Shown in pieces: positions 22,886-34,061 of a stretch of DNA of 64,000 bases (position 1 is its first letter; the number at the start of each line of letters is the position of its first letter). The stretch covers positions 1-64,000 of the forward strand of contig MCFE01000366.1 of assembly GCA_002104905.1 (NCBI GenBank), in the 5' to 3' direction. Position numbers and translations under genes: made by a program. This stretch comes from Basidiobolus meristosporus CBS 931.73. Taxonomy: Eukaryota; Basidiobolomycota; Basidiobolomycetes; Basidiobolales; Basidiobolaceae. The notes below the pieces were generated by a model, which was not told where the DNA came from, made no database searches, and saw nothing but the letters and a program-made list of their open reading frames with translations.

Positions 22886-23773
22886 CTAATCCTTTATACC
22901 GCAAATATGCTGTGATAGTCCAGAGTCAATATACCATTCATTACTTTGGTTACTTGCACTCTCTTGTACAGTGACAAATAACTGTTCATCAGTAGTTATA
23001 TGGTTTGCCTGCTCTAGTTTCTGTTTTTTGTCTTCTTGTTTCTTCTTGCATTCTCTTGCCCAGTGTCCTGGCTTCTTACAGTAGTTACAGCAGCCAGGTT
23101 TTCTTTGATTTTGTTGCTTTCCCTTCTTTTCTGTATGCCTTTCTGAACTGAATAAAGCATTATCTTCAATTTTCTCTGCTTGATCATTACGTCTGAGTTC
23201 TTCATGGAGAAGTCTTCCTTTGGCATAGTCTAAAGTCAAGTTGTCTTCTCTGCTTTCAAAAGAAAGTATGAGTGGCTCATACTTGTCTGGTAGGCTGCAA
23301 AGCAGACAGAGTATCTTTTCTTCAGCATCTACACCAGCATTAATACTGTAAAGTTCTTCTGCAAGTGTCTCCATTCTGGTAATGGGTTGGAGCATATCAT
23401 CATCTGGCTTTTTTCTCATGTTGAAGAACTTTTGTTTCAAATAAAGCTTGCTTGATACTGACTTTGCTCTAAAGATCTTCTCTAAGGATTCCCATGCTGC
23501 TTTGGCAGTATTTGAGGCATGGATTTGTCCAATGAAGGAGTCTTGCACATTGATGCATATTGCATTGAAGGCCTTTCTCTCCTTCTCTTGAAACTTCTCC
23601 ACATCTTCTGCTGTTCCTTTGGGCTCAACTTCCTTTCCTGTTACTATGTTCCAATGCTTTCTTTCCTCCAGGTGTATCTGCATCTTGATTCTTCAAAGTC
23701 TGTAGTTCTTCCCATCAAACCTCTCCTTTACAGGGAAGATGTTGGTATTGCTTTGTTTGCTGGTAGAAGTCAT
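22886..23773 (-). pseudogene. Copia Gag and protease, inactivated
   Basis: Starts at 23773 (MTSTSKQSN). A TGA at 23693-23695 replaces the Trp of a conserved Leu-Trp-Arg motif that is intact in the neighbouring truncated copy. The capsid domain follows (QIHLEERKHWNIV, AKAAWESLEKIF, LYLKQKFFNMR), then a CCHC knuckle (CNYCKKPGHWAREC) and a lysine-rich stretch. The protease start NEWYIDSGLSQHIC carries Asp-Ser-Gly. A TAG at 22886 ends the frame; the same frame continues in the integrase part. Gag packages element RNA; the protease matures the polyprotein. Confidence 0.9.
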
Positions 23774-23809
23774 CTTTGGAATAGATTAAGGCAATCAGGG
23801 CTCATAACC

Positions 23810-24178
23810 TGTTGCAATTTAAGAAGTGATTTGGATACAAGGAACTTATCAAGAAATAGTGATAATAGTTGAACTGTTGTTTATTCATAAAGAAGCTCAG
23901 TATTTATACCTTTGTAGAAGAAATACAGCTGCAGCACTAAGTAGGGAGGGTTTCTCAATATTCAGGAGCATTCTGTAACAGTTTCAGGGTTAGTACATAA
24001 TGTTTGGTAATAGTGCTAATTTGATCCTGACTATAGGGGAATAATCATAAGATCATATATCTGGAGAAAGCGGCAAAGTTAAGGCAGTAAATGAGTCCTA
24101 CAGTGACTAAGACTAGCCTAGAATTGTTAAGTAAATTTTTAGCTGCTGAATGATACCAAATAGTCCAATATTTCAACA
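23810..24178 (-). repeat. Copia LTR E2 (5' LTR)
   Basis: 369 bp, TGTTGCAATT to TTTCAACA; near-identical to 19139-19508. The gag start lies 36 bp inside. Confidence 0.88.
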
Positions 24179-24292
24179 CTGTAATGGAAAATTTCTTTCA
24201 AGTTTTTGTAATATTTAAGGTCAATTTTTCTGATGGTATTTGCACAGCACCTAAATGTAATCAATACTTCTCAGTAGCCAGATTTTAATTAT

Positions 24293-24519
24293 GTGATGGC
24301 CTTTTGATAGGACCATCACAGCTTATAATGCAAGGATTTATTACTAGCTACTTGGTAGTTGTTTGTTCCCTACCTTGTAGATAGCAAGTTGCAAAGAGAG
24401 ATAAGCTGATGATCTATCATGGAGTCTTCTTCTCCAGACTCTATTTGACTATTGCGGAAGAAGACTGGCTATGAAGACCCTACAAAAGCCATTATGATGA
24501 TTCCATCAAAAGACCATAA
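24293..24519. repeat. Possible MITE with inverted ends
   Basis: Two imperfect inverted repeats of about 23 bp (24295-24317 and 24494-24516; 19 of 23 positions match) bound 227 bp without coding potential. The left repeat is itself nearly palindromic (GATGG ... CCATC). No target duplication was resolved. The remainder of 24179-24560 shows no gene. Confidence 0.45.
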
Positions 24520-24559
24520 TAGACTTTAAATCCTATTGATGTTTTAATAACACCATGCA

Positions 24560-26385
24560 AAGACCACTAATAATGTACTGTTGTGGCTAGAGAAGTGGTG
24601 CGTTTCCACTAAAACCAGTAATGGGGGCTCTGAAGATTTACTGCCACTTCTTGTCATAATCATCCTGGGATGCAACTTACCATTGTGGTTGCATATAACT
24701 CCAAGGAAGAGATATGTCCAACACTTCTCAAGTGTCATGCATTTGAGGTATTCACTGGGTAAAATAACCTCTGGCAGAAGCTTGTTAGGAATACTTGGGT
24801 TCTGTCTCTAATCTAATATGATGGGGAATAAAGCCACAAGCTTTTCAAGGGAAAACTATTTAGCTACAATCCCCAACTTAATTGGCATCTTAACAAAAGC
24901 ATGTGCTGGATTCAGCATTGTTTGAGATGACAATGTACTAAAGCTTCTAAAGTTAAAACAACTGTAAACTTAACCAGCGGGACTTAATAAGAATGCAGCT
25001 GTGGTCAATAGTTACAAAGACAGAAAAGTGTCTTTGCTTGTACAAAAATATACTTGGTAAACATTCAACTTTAATAAAAGATACCCACTCTGAGTATTCT
25101 TCACAAATATTGCCTCCAAGGTCAGTTGGCTGTCAGCATGGTTTCCTGGGATTGGATGTTCAAGAAGCAGCAGGTAGCGGCAATCACATTAATTAACAAG
25201 TTGGTGTATTGATAAAAGGGATGATGATTTAATGTTGAGGGATTGCCCCCTTATATACTTTTCTCACTGGCAATGCAACTACTAATCATGGTGTTCCAGA
25301 AGGTTGCAGTAGTCAGGTAGATATCTTAATAACATCAGAATGCACTAAGAATAATTCATGTAGCTGCCAGAAGGTTCTAAGAGGCAGAGCACACTCAACC
25401 AATCAGGGATTAGTATTCTGAGACCTATATAACATAGGGATACCATATATGCTGTGAAAATGGTAGGGATGTTGTAGTGGTCTGGTCATGTATTATGGGT
25501 ACTGGCACAGGTACCTGCCTAGTACAAAAGCACTTCTATCAAGTAAGCTTACATAAAGTGAGTGTTAGCTTATGCAATAAGGTGAGCAGGTTTGTTAGTC
25601 AGCCAGCTTGTGGGATAGTACTGATCAAGTGAGACAAATGGGATAAAACCAGTATAAGTGTAGTAAAAAAATAGGGAAGTAGAAAATATGGGAATGAGCA
25701 CATCTGTCAGTGGGTGTTATTGTGACCCCACTACACCATGTAAGCAGTATAAATGGACAACCATCATTCAGCTGGGAACATACAACCCAAAGACTGTCCT
25801 GGTACCAGCATGTGTTCACAGTTGTATGGCATTCACTTCAGAAGAAGCCATTAGTGCATAGTGTCCAGCTTGTCAGAAATCCATCACTATTGTGGGAGAA
25901 CATTGCCCACACTCCAGACATATTTGGGTTATGCCCTATCTAAAGAAGCTCATGTAGTCCAGCAAATGTTGCAAGGCAATAAAGTACTGCACTCAGTGTC
26001 AATCAAGCGTCAACATAATTAACATATTCAGTAACAAACATTACAAACAGCTAAGAAGCAAGGTCTACCTTGAAGGAATGTATGGCTATGCCTTTACCTT
26101 GGCACTTGATGGACTCTCAAAAAACACGTATGCTACCAGCAAATCCTGCCAGTCACCGATCCTCATTAACCTGAGTCTGCCATCTATCTTACTGTATCAG
26201 TTCAGAAATCTCATGGTAGTCTTACAGATATTAATGATTGAACTACTGACTATCTAGGGTAGCTACCTATACTTTTTGCTGGATGAATCTTGTATGCTTT
26301 TCAGGATACTGGTAAATGGGCATAATATCAGAGTACTTATTATCATCTGCATTGGAGATACCCCAGTTGATAGCAAGATAGCCAG
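24560..26385 (+). mobile_element. Plavaka-like transposon P4, 5' part, split by P5 and LTR D2
   Basis: Plus-strand transposase relic at 24560-24683 and 25736-26385, separated by solo LTR D2. It contains WLEKWCVSTKTSNGG, and after the LTR a passage matching the Leu-Asp-Gly ... Lys-Ser-Cys block of P1 and P6, ending at a GDTPVDSKIAS motif. In P1 and P6 the next residues are a His-Asn-Gly-Gln-Tyr-Cys motif. Here that motif appears only after the inserted copy P5, at 29957 (piece P7). P4 and P7 are therefore halves of one older transposon. Confidence 0.75.
24684..25735. repeat. Solo LTR, family D (copy D2), 4-bp TSD
   Basis: 1,052 bp starting TGTGGTTGCA and ending CCCCACTACA; flanked by CCAT at 24680-24683 and 25736-25739. 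Matches D1 (15673-16690) along its length. The interrupted transposon sequence is continuous in P5 (inverse, around 28960). Confidence 0.9.
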
Positions 26386-29300
26386 CCCCTATGAAGATAA
26401 TTTGGTCCTGTGGGTGGATCCAATCCAGATTAGCCATCAGGAATCCAGTTTAGAGACTGTAATAATACCAGCAGCTTGGAATTAGTGACCCTCCTAATGG
26501 TCTTATGATGGGATCATGGCTGTGTTATGCTAATTCTACAACCACATAAAGGGATAAAACTTGACAAGATTTAATCAGTGCTGTGACAATGTTTTCATGT
26601 TATTGCTGCAGCCTTTTAGCATGGTATATCTATTATAAGTGGATCCAATTGGTCAGGACACCCAATTACCTTATATGTCAACAAACATGACAGTATTCTG
26701 ACAGCCTCTTGGCAAGACTCTGATGGCATTATATTGGCAGAATAACAGCCTACAGCTGGTTCTGTATAATGCTACTGCACCAGTTTACCAAATGGTGATT
26801 CCTTTTTCTATCTCCCGTTGTGCAATATGCATATTCCACTGTAAAACCATCCCCCTTTAGTTGCTTACCCAGTACTACCTTAGGTATTACACATATAGTC
26901 TGAAACAAAAAAATTATGGCCTCCTGCTAACTAACTTCAACAAACTCAAGCACCTACCACTAATTGATATACTTCTATTACCTCAACTTTACGGCTTTTT
27001 AATGCAATACTTGCAAAATTGCCATATACTTTGTACTGCTGGTAACATATACATCTTGCTAACAAATACTTAGTTGAAGCCACTTCTGCCATGAATACCT
27101 CCTGAATATCTGCAGAGAACCTCTTGGTATTTAGCCAATATATTCCTTCTCCCTGCTGGATTCCAGTTGCCCTTATAGGTGCACTGTGGCATTTGTTTGT
27201 ATGAATTTCTTATTGAAAGGTGTAGAAGTAGGCTTGTGACCATGAGTAATCTGGCATATGTTTGTAGAGTTTCCCTCATAAAAATTAGTTGCTTATTTCA
27301 CCCAACCCAACTTTGCATTACTTAACTGATTACCCACACATTGGGGCTGCTTAGCTTCTTAATGCTATAGGCATAGTTTTCTCCATGGGCACAATTGTTC
27401 TCAATATTTTCCAACTCTTCCTGGTTGTTGTCCATGTGCCAACTCTTCACATTCATGACAGACTTGAAGGTAATATTTTTGATGAGATTGGTATATAGTG
27501 ATGTCTGCCACTTGACTCATCTTCCTCTCTCCCCACACATCCGCTCCATAGGATATTCTCAGAAGGCAAAGCAAGGCCCAATATTCTTCACACACCATGC
27601 AAGATGGAGTAGAGAATGGATACAGTAGCAGCAGAGTTCTACACATTCAGCTTTATGTCTGTAGTATAGCTGCTCAAATCCTGTCACAAACTCCTCACAC
27701 AACAGTTGTAGATGCATCAAGTTGGCATTGGTGATCTGCTTCTGGATAAATACTCCTACAATGCCTACATATGACTCCCTAAGCTTCCAATATACTTTTG
27801 GTAGGAATGGCTTTGGAACGCCACTTGAATGAATACATATTAAGTTCATCTAGTCTTTGCATTTGTATTGTGGTAAATGCATATGAATATTAATGGGAGC
27901 CCACAAGAAGTACTTAGGGTGGCAAATACTCTGTGATATCTTGCCAATTTTCTCAAACTTCTCTGGTATCTCAAAGGGCTCATTTAGATTGAAATGCCCC
28001 ATTTACAACTTAGTCATTAGTATAAGTATATTGTTGTAAAGCAAATGCATTGCTCCCAGTGCAAAGCTTTTGCTCCAGCAGATACTCTTAATCTTAAGTA
28101 TATCTGGTTTCTAATTGACTCCATATTCTTGCCAATTGCTTATAGCTGTCAAACTCTACTGCAATTGTATGCCAAGTTCTGTATGTTGTCTCTGTGGGAA
28201 GATGATGTATTCAGTGCTGGTGCTTGGGTTATAATAATGTGTGTGAGTTATGGAGTAAGTTCCTTGGATCTCACATATTTGACAGCAATACTTTAAGTTG
28301 TGGTTGGAGAAACCTGCTATCTTGCTGATGGCTGAGGTATCTCCTATACAGATAGTAATATGTGCTTTTAAATCACAGCCATTTACTGTTATCCTGCTGG
28401 AAAGCATACAAAATGCATCCACCAATTGATACAGGTAGCTATCCAGGTTGGACAGTGATTTAGACCCAGATACCAGTGAGAATACCATCAGATTATTGCT
28501 CTGATACTGTAATATGGGCAGTAGATTGAGATTGATGAGAATCAGTGGCCAGCAGGATTTGCTGGTAGAGTACTTCTTAATGGAAATCCATCAACTGCAA
28601 AAGCAAAGGCATGGTTGTACATACCTTCAGAGTAGCCCTTGCTTCTATGCTGTTTGCAATGTTTGCCATCAAGTATATGGGATATGTTTGCGCTTGATTG
28701 ATACTGAGTGCAGTACTATAAAGCTTTGCAATATTTGTTGGACTGCATCAGCTTCCGCAGATGGGGTATGACCAGAATATATCTGGAGTGTGAACAATGC
28801 TTTCCCTTGATGGTTGTGGATGCCTGACAATTTGGACACATTGCAATGGTAGCACTTTTGGATGTAAATGTGATGCAACTGTTAACACATGCAGGAATCA
28901 AGACAGTATCTGGATCATATGTTGCCAGCTGCATGAAGGCTGTCCACTTGTAATGTGTACATGGTAAGTTGCATCCTGGAATGATTTTGGCAAGAAGTAG
29001 TAATAAATCCTCAAAGCCCCCATACTGATATTAGTGGAAGCATGCTACTTCTCTAGCCACAACACTACATCATTCACTAGTAGATGGACTACTGAGCTCA
29101 CTTGGCTCCACAAAGTATCCTTGGCATTTGTTTCAACAGGTGTAGTCTTGTTACAGATAAAAATTTGACTGGGCAAATACCTGGTACTGTTGTTAGGCAA
29201 GATAGGCTCCAAATCCATCAGTGAACCTTCTTTGTCAGAGCTATGGCTCTGAGTGCCATATTCAGAACACTGAGATGAGTCTAAAGGCATCACAAACTTA

Positions 29301-29956
29301 CCTGACTTTGTTTGCCAGAGTGACAAAGATAGCCAGATGCCAATATAGATGTATCAACTGGCTGGCAAGATAATGCTGGTACAGTAGTGACCAATGAATG
29401 GTCAAATATGACTTGGGTGGCAAAACACTGGCCATTATCCTTGTAAGCTTCCTAAGCAGTCTGTGTGCTTCATGGCTGAGAGGCTTCCCACAATAGTTGC
29501 ATGGTCTTTTTTCTCTACTCTTACAGCATTGAGTCAAAGTAGTCTTGTCCATGGGGCAAACAGTTTGACCTTCAACAAGGTAATGCTATTATATCAATCT
29601 TTGGTCATGCTCAGGTGAACTTAAGACAGTCCTGTATTTGGGATATTTCACCTACACAAATGTGAAATTCAATGATAACCCACCATGGTAAGCATTATAA
29701 ATCAAGTTGTGGCACCACATACACACATTTATGTAACACTGTATTCCCTTTTGCTTGACTCACTACCATATATGTGCTACCAAAGAATAAAGCAAAGTTG
29801 TCTGGTTCTCAACCAAACACCACCCCTGACAACAACCAAAGCAGGGTTGGACAGCAGCTTGCTTTGACATTTGGTGAAATTAGCACAGCTTCATCCAAAA
29901 AGGCCCTGTGGACAGTGTGTTTATTGAATTTAATAATAATAACTTTTCAAAGGGGG
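26386..29956 (-). mobile_element. Plavaka-like transposon P5, end-to-end copy
   Basis: A 3.57-kb minus-strand copy inserted into P4/P7. The left end reads CCCCTATGAAGA and the right end, read inward, CCCCTTTGAAAA, so the family has roughly 12-bp inverted termini. The transposase is in pieces: WSQVSSVVHLLVNDVVLWLE near 29050; the Cys-Pro-Asn-Cys passage near 28840; GSKSLSNLDSYLYQL and SRITVNGCDLKAHI near 28400; CEIQGTYSITHTHYY near 28250; and IQKQITNANLMHLQLLCEEF with CIHSLLHLAWCVKNIGPC near 27600-27790. The order matches fungal Plavaka-type transposases. Many stops; presumably dead. Confidence 0.8.
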
Positions 29957-30969
29957 CTTTTCTGAGCATAATGGACAGTACTGCTGACAAATGAATAAGA
30001 TCCAGGGGACCTACTCTTTGACTTACCCACATTCCTATTATCCAAACTCCAGCACAAAGAGTATAATTTTCTTACTAAGAGAACACACTGGGATCAGCAT
30101 TTCAAGCTGATTGGGCCTTTCAAGACATAGAAGATAAATGAAAGAATTGGCATGTTATCACATAGTATCTGCTACCAAAAATACTTCCCACCGGATCTAA
30201 TCAGTATTTGTACACATAGGCAACTATACAAATGCAAGGGCTGGTTGAGCTAGATATGTACCAATTTAAGTGGCATTCTGAAGCCATCTTTACCAAAAGT
30301 ACATTAAAATCATGGGAAGCTATATGTTGACATTGCAGAATTATTTATTCCAAGGCAGATCTCCAGTGCCAACTTGACACATCTTCAGCTTTTTGAACAG
30401 AGTTTATGATGCAATCTGAGTGGCAATCCTATAAGCAGAAGGCTGAATGCATCAATCTCTGCTGCTACAGTATCCATTCTCTACACCGTAATGCTTGGTT
30501 TGTGTACATTTTGGGGCTTGCTTCACCTTTTTTAGTTTATATGGGATGAATGTGTGGAACAACAGGAAGACATTTCAAGTTGCAGGTACTACCACAGCCC
30601 AATTCCATCAAGAATAAAACCTTCATGTCCATCATAGATATGATGAGTTGCACATGGGAGACAGTCAAGAGGAGTTGGACAATATTGAAGACAAATGTGC
30701 TGATGCAGACACCCATGCCTTAGATATTAAGAAGCTAAGCAGCTCTAATGCATGGGTATTCAGCTTAGCTATGCATGGTCAAGTTAGACAAAACAAACAT
30801 ACGTTTTTATCTGGACAACTTTTCCAACAAGTGCCGGGTCACTCTTTGTCACAAGTCAATTTATGTACCATTCAGTACTGAATCAATACAAACAAGTGCC
30901 ACAGTGCACCTATTAGGGGGACTAGAATCCAGCAGGGAGAAGAAATATACTGGTAGGAGCTGCCACTTG
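29957..30969 (+). mobile_element. Plavaka-like transposon P7 (3' part of P4)
   Basis: Plus strand, beginning with GAGCATAATGGACAG (the His-Asn-Gly-Gln block), then KIQGTYSLTYPHSYYP, then the late transposase segment (30280-30960) with IHSLH near 30475 and the Ser-x-Glu-Glu-Leu-Asp-Asn passage at 30660. It breaks off at the LTR of the next Ty3 element. Confidence 0.72.
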
Positions 30970-31110
30970 TGTTAGAAGTCTTGGTATAAGAGTTGTAGAG
31001 GAATAGTGAGATTTGCTAGTATTGTATTCACTAAAACCTGAACTGATCTTTATTGAGATTCCAGCAGCTCCCTACATACATTTGGCCAGATCAACTGCTG
31101 ACTAATTGTA
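30970..31110 (-). repeat. Truncated 3' LTR of element G
   Basis: Starts TGTTAGAAGT; the first 140 bp match 35312-35452, then it switches abruptly to integrase sequence near ctaattgta, so about 230 bp of LTR and the end of pol are deleted. Confidence 0.8.
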
Positions 31111-32561
31111 TACACAGTTCCCAACTGTCAATTCTTCTGGTGATATAGTCTTATCAAATCTCTGCTTCATCTTTTCTGCACTTTGAGATACTTTGGTCTG
31201 TGCCTCTTGAGATCTTTGTTCCAGTTGCTGGTGTCTACTTGGCAGACTGAGTTCATCTTCTAAGGTGTCTGTAAGCTTTGGTTGTGTGAGATCTCCTGGA
31301 ATCCTTGGTTCACATCCATAAACTAAGTAAAATGGTGATTGCTGGGTGGTGTTGTGTACTCTGACTCTGCATACAAAGAGTGATTGGTCTATATACTCAT
31401 CCCATCTACTGACAACTCCATTTGCATACTTGGTCAGCATTTTTCCAACAAATCCATTAAATTGCTCAGTGACTCCATTAGTTCTGGGGTGATATGCCAA
31501 GGTTTTCAAGTGTCTTCCCAGATATTCCCTTGTTTGTCCACTAGTTAGTAAGTTGCAAATGGACATTCTCTGATGATCTTGAATGGTCCTGTCCATTGTG
31601 GTTCAAACTTCTTCCAAGTGTTGTTTCTTAGCAATACAAAGTTCCCAACTGTCAATGCTTCTGGTGCTATAGTCTTATCAAATCTCTACTTCATCTTTTC
31701 TGCATTTTGAGATACTTTGGCCTGTGCCTCTTGATGTCTATGTTCCAGTTGCTGGTGTCTACCTGGCTGACTGAGTTCATCTTCTAAGGTGTCTGTGAGC
31801 TTTGGTTGTGTGAGATCTCCTGTAATCTGTGGTTCACATTCATACACTAAGTAAAAAGGCAATTATTGGGTAGTGTTGTGTACTTTGACTTGGCATGCAA
31901 AGAGTGCTTGGTCTATATACTCATCTCATCTACTGACAACTACACTTGCATACTTGGCCAGCATTTTTCCATATAATCCATTAAACCATTCAGTGACTCC
32001 ATTAGTTCTAGGGTGATATGCTGAGGTTTTCAAGTGTTGGATCTGCTGCATTTCCAGGTAAGCTTCCAATGTCTTTGCCATAAAGTTTGCACCTGTGTTG
32101 GATAGAATCTCTACTGGGCATCCAAACCTCATTAGGATATCATGGTAGATGAAGCTTGCAACTTCTTGTTCACTGGCTATAGGTACAGCTTTGGCCATTG
32201 GCCATTTAGTGGCATGGTCAAGTGCTAGTAGGATCCAATGGTTGCATTTCCTGGTAGTTAGTAGTCTTCCAATAAAGTCAATTCCCCATCTTTCAAATGG
32301 CCTTACAGGCTCCAAGGAATAGAGTTCAGCAATTCTTGATAAGGCGTCAGCAACCATATTGTTTTTTCCAGGGCAGTAGACAATCTCCAAGTCAAATTGC
32401 TGAATGTACTCACTCCATCTTGTCATTCTTCTAGAGAGTACCTTCTGAGTAAATATATAATTGAGGGAGGCATGATCAGTCTTTACAGTGCATTTGGCTC
32501 CTTCAATATAGCATCTCCATGTGTTATGAATAGACACAAGGCAGGAGGAAAAGCTAGGCAT
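31102..32561 (-). pseudogene. RNase H-integrase of Ty3 element G with internal duplication
   Basis: From 32561 down: RNase H tail (WRCYIEGAKCTVKTDHASLNY, continuing to NNMVADALSRI), then directly PFERWGIDFIG of the integrase core, so the zinc-binding head is deleted. CPVEILSNTGANF (the catalytic Asp reads Asn) and YHPRTNGVTEWFNG follow, then the C-terminal TGPFKIIRE block near 31600. The reading then jumps back: YHPRTNGVTEQFNGFVGKML and everything after it (31112-31507) repeats 31636-32032 with divergence. It ends at TVGNCVYN where the truncated LTR begins. It can no longer produce an active integrase. Confidence 0.85.
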
Positions 32562-32674
32562 GGCAGGAAAGGACTTAGGTGTGGACCATCAAGGCAAGGC
32601 TGTTTATTCAGGACCTGTGTTTATCAGACTGAGGAATACTTAAGGGGGGATAGGACTATGTATACTTTTTGGCT
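32522..32674. repeat. LTR family H, truncated copy H1
   Basis: Starts TGTTATGAAT and follows H2 (33000-33529) for about 150 bp, then stops at RT sequence. It sits where RT should join RNase H; the deletion removed the rest of the LTR and the RT/RNase H connection. Confidence 0.8.
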
Positions 32675-33771
32675 ATACATCTAGGTAGATTATAACAAAC
32701 TTGTCTAAGTACTCCTGGAAGACAGTCTGCATCAGGGTCATGCATGTTGCAGGGGCATTGGTGAGGCCAAAACTCATGACTAAGTACTTGTAATGTCCAT
32801 ATCTGGTCCTGAATGCTGTCATAGGGATGTCTTCTGGCTTCACCCTAATCTGGTTGTATGCTGACATGAGGTCAATCTTGCTGAAAATAGTGGCTCCATT
32901 GAGTTGGCCCAAGAGCTCATCAATCCAAGGTATAGGATACTTATTCTTTGCGGTAACTGAGTTGAGGGCTCTGTAGTCAATGCACATTCTAAGTGTTCCT
33001 GTTATGAATAGACACAAAGCAGGAGAGTAGGGCTAGGCAAGGCAGGACCAGGAAAAGGACTTAGGTGTGGATCAACAAGGCAAGGCGGATTTCCAAGGCA
33101 AGGCTGTTTATTCAAGACCTGTGTTTATCAGACTGAGGAATACTCAAGGGGGGATAGGACTATATATACTTTTTGGCTATACTGATGCCAGGAGATATTA
33201 GCTAATACTAATGGGGTTGTGGGGTGAGGCACAGCAGCAGTGCTGGGGATAATAATGTAGAAGGCATGGCACTGAGACAGGATGGGGAAATGGATTGGGT
33301 CACCTGATCATGTGACTAAGTCATGTGACCTGGTATTTTTATATATGGTATTGGACTATGAAAAATATGATGGGAAGTTTCCATGGAATGTCCCATTGTG
33401 TAACAATGGTTTGGAATGGTCAGGAACTTTCTGGAAGGTTGTAGAAGGTTCCAGAGAGAATCTCTTAGAAATTGAGCTAGGAAGCTGAAATTTGGCGTGG
33501 GTGCTCATGGTTGTCATGTGATCATGACAGTTCCATCCTTCTTCTTCACAAAAAGTACTGGTGCTCTGCAAGGTGACTTGCTGGGTCTGATATATCCTTG
33601 CTCCAGAAACTGATCTATTTGTCTCTTCATCTCTGCCAACTCCAACAGATGAATCCTGTAAGGTGTCTTACTCACCGGAGGGCTATCTCTTGTTTCCATG
33701 GCATGATCCACATCTCTGACTGGTGGTAGGCTTATAAGCCCTTCTGGAAATATGTCTGAATTCTCCTTCAA
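32673..33771 (-). pseudogene. Reverse transcriptase of Ty3 element G, split by solo LTR H2
   Basis: Upstream half 33771-33530: LPPVRDVDHAMETRDSPPVS, EMKRQIDQFLEQGYIRPSKS and FVKKKDGT. Downstream half 32999-32675: [59 protein letters not shown] and FVIIYLDV. The YxDD box is cut after its first Asp by the H1-associated deletion. The two halves are the standard contiguous Ty3 RT N-terminal region. Solo LTR H2 lies exactly between Gly-Thr and Leu-Arg. Confidence 0.9.
33000..33529. repeat. Solo LTR, family H (copy H2), perfect 5-bp TSD
   Basis: 530 bp starting TGTTATGAAT and ending GATCATGACA, flanked by GTTCC at 32995-32999 and 33530-33534. It contains two CATGTGAC motifs near 33310-33330. It interrupts the RT of element G. 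Confidence 0.92.
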
Positions 33772-34061
33772 AAGAGTGTTGAGCTTCTGGGATACTGGAG
33801 TGGAGGAATCCTCCTATAGTACTGCCATGAGGAACATCTGGGTGCCTTTTTTTAGTGCTCTACAGAACTGTGTTTTGCTAAGTTCACTTGTTTCACACAC
33901 ACTGGAATTGACCAAGTTAAAATCCAGTCTGGCAGTTAATAGCTCATAGGTCTTGTTGTCCTTCTGGATCTGAGTAGCATGAGTTCTCCAGTTGACTGAT
34001 GGATTGTAACAAAATAGCCAGGTTTTCCCAAGTACAAGGTCAAACTTGCAGTTCCAAAAAT

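Larger units (their letters stand above)
19139..24178 (-). mobile_element. Ty1/copia LTR retrotransposon, degenerate
   Basis: LTRs at 19139-19508 and 23810-24178 (about 370 bp, TGTTGCAATT to CAACA) enclose minus-strand gag, protease, integrase, RT and RNase H in copia order (integrase before RT). A solo LTR of another family (21886-22233) sits in the integrase. Stops and frameshifts are scattered through all domains. A further gag start left of 19139 shows a tandem arrangement. Confidence 0.92.
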
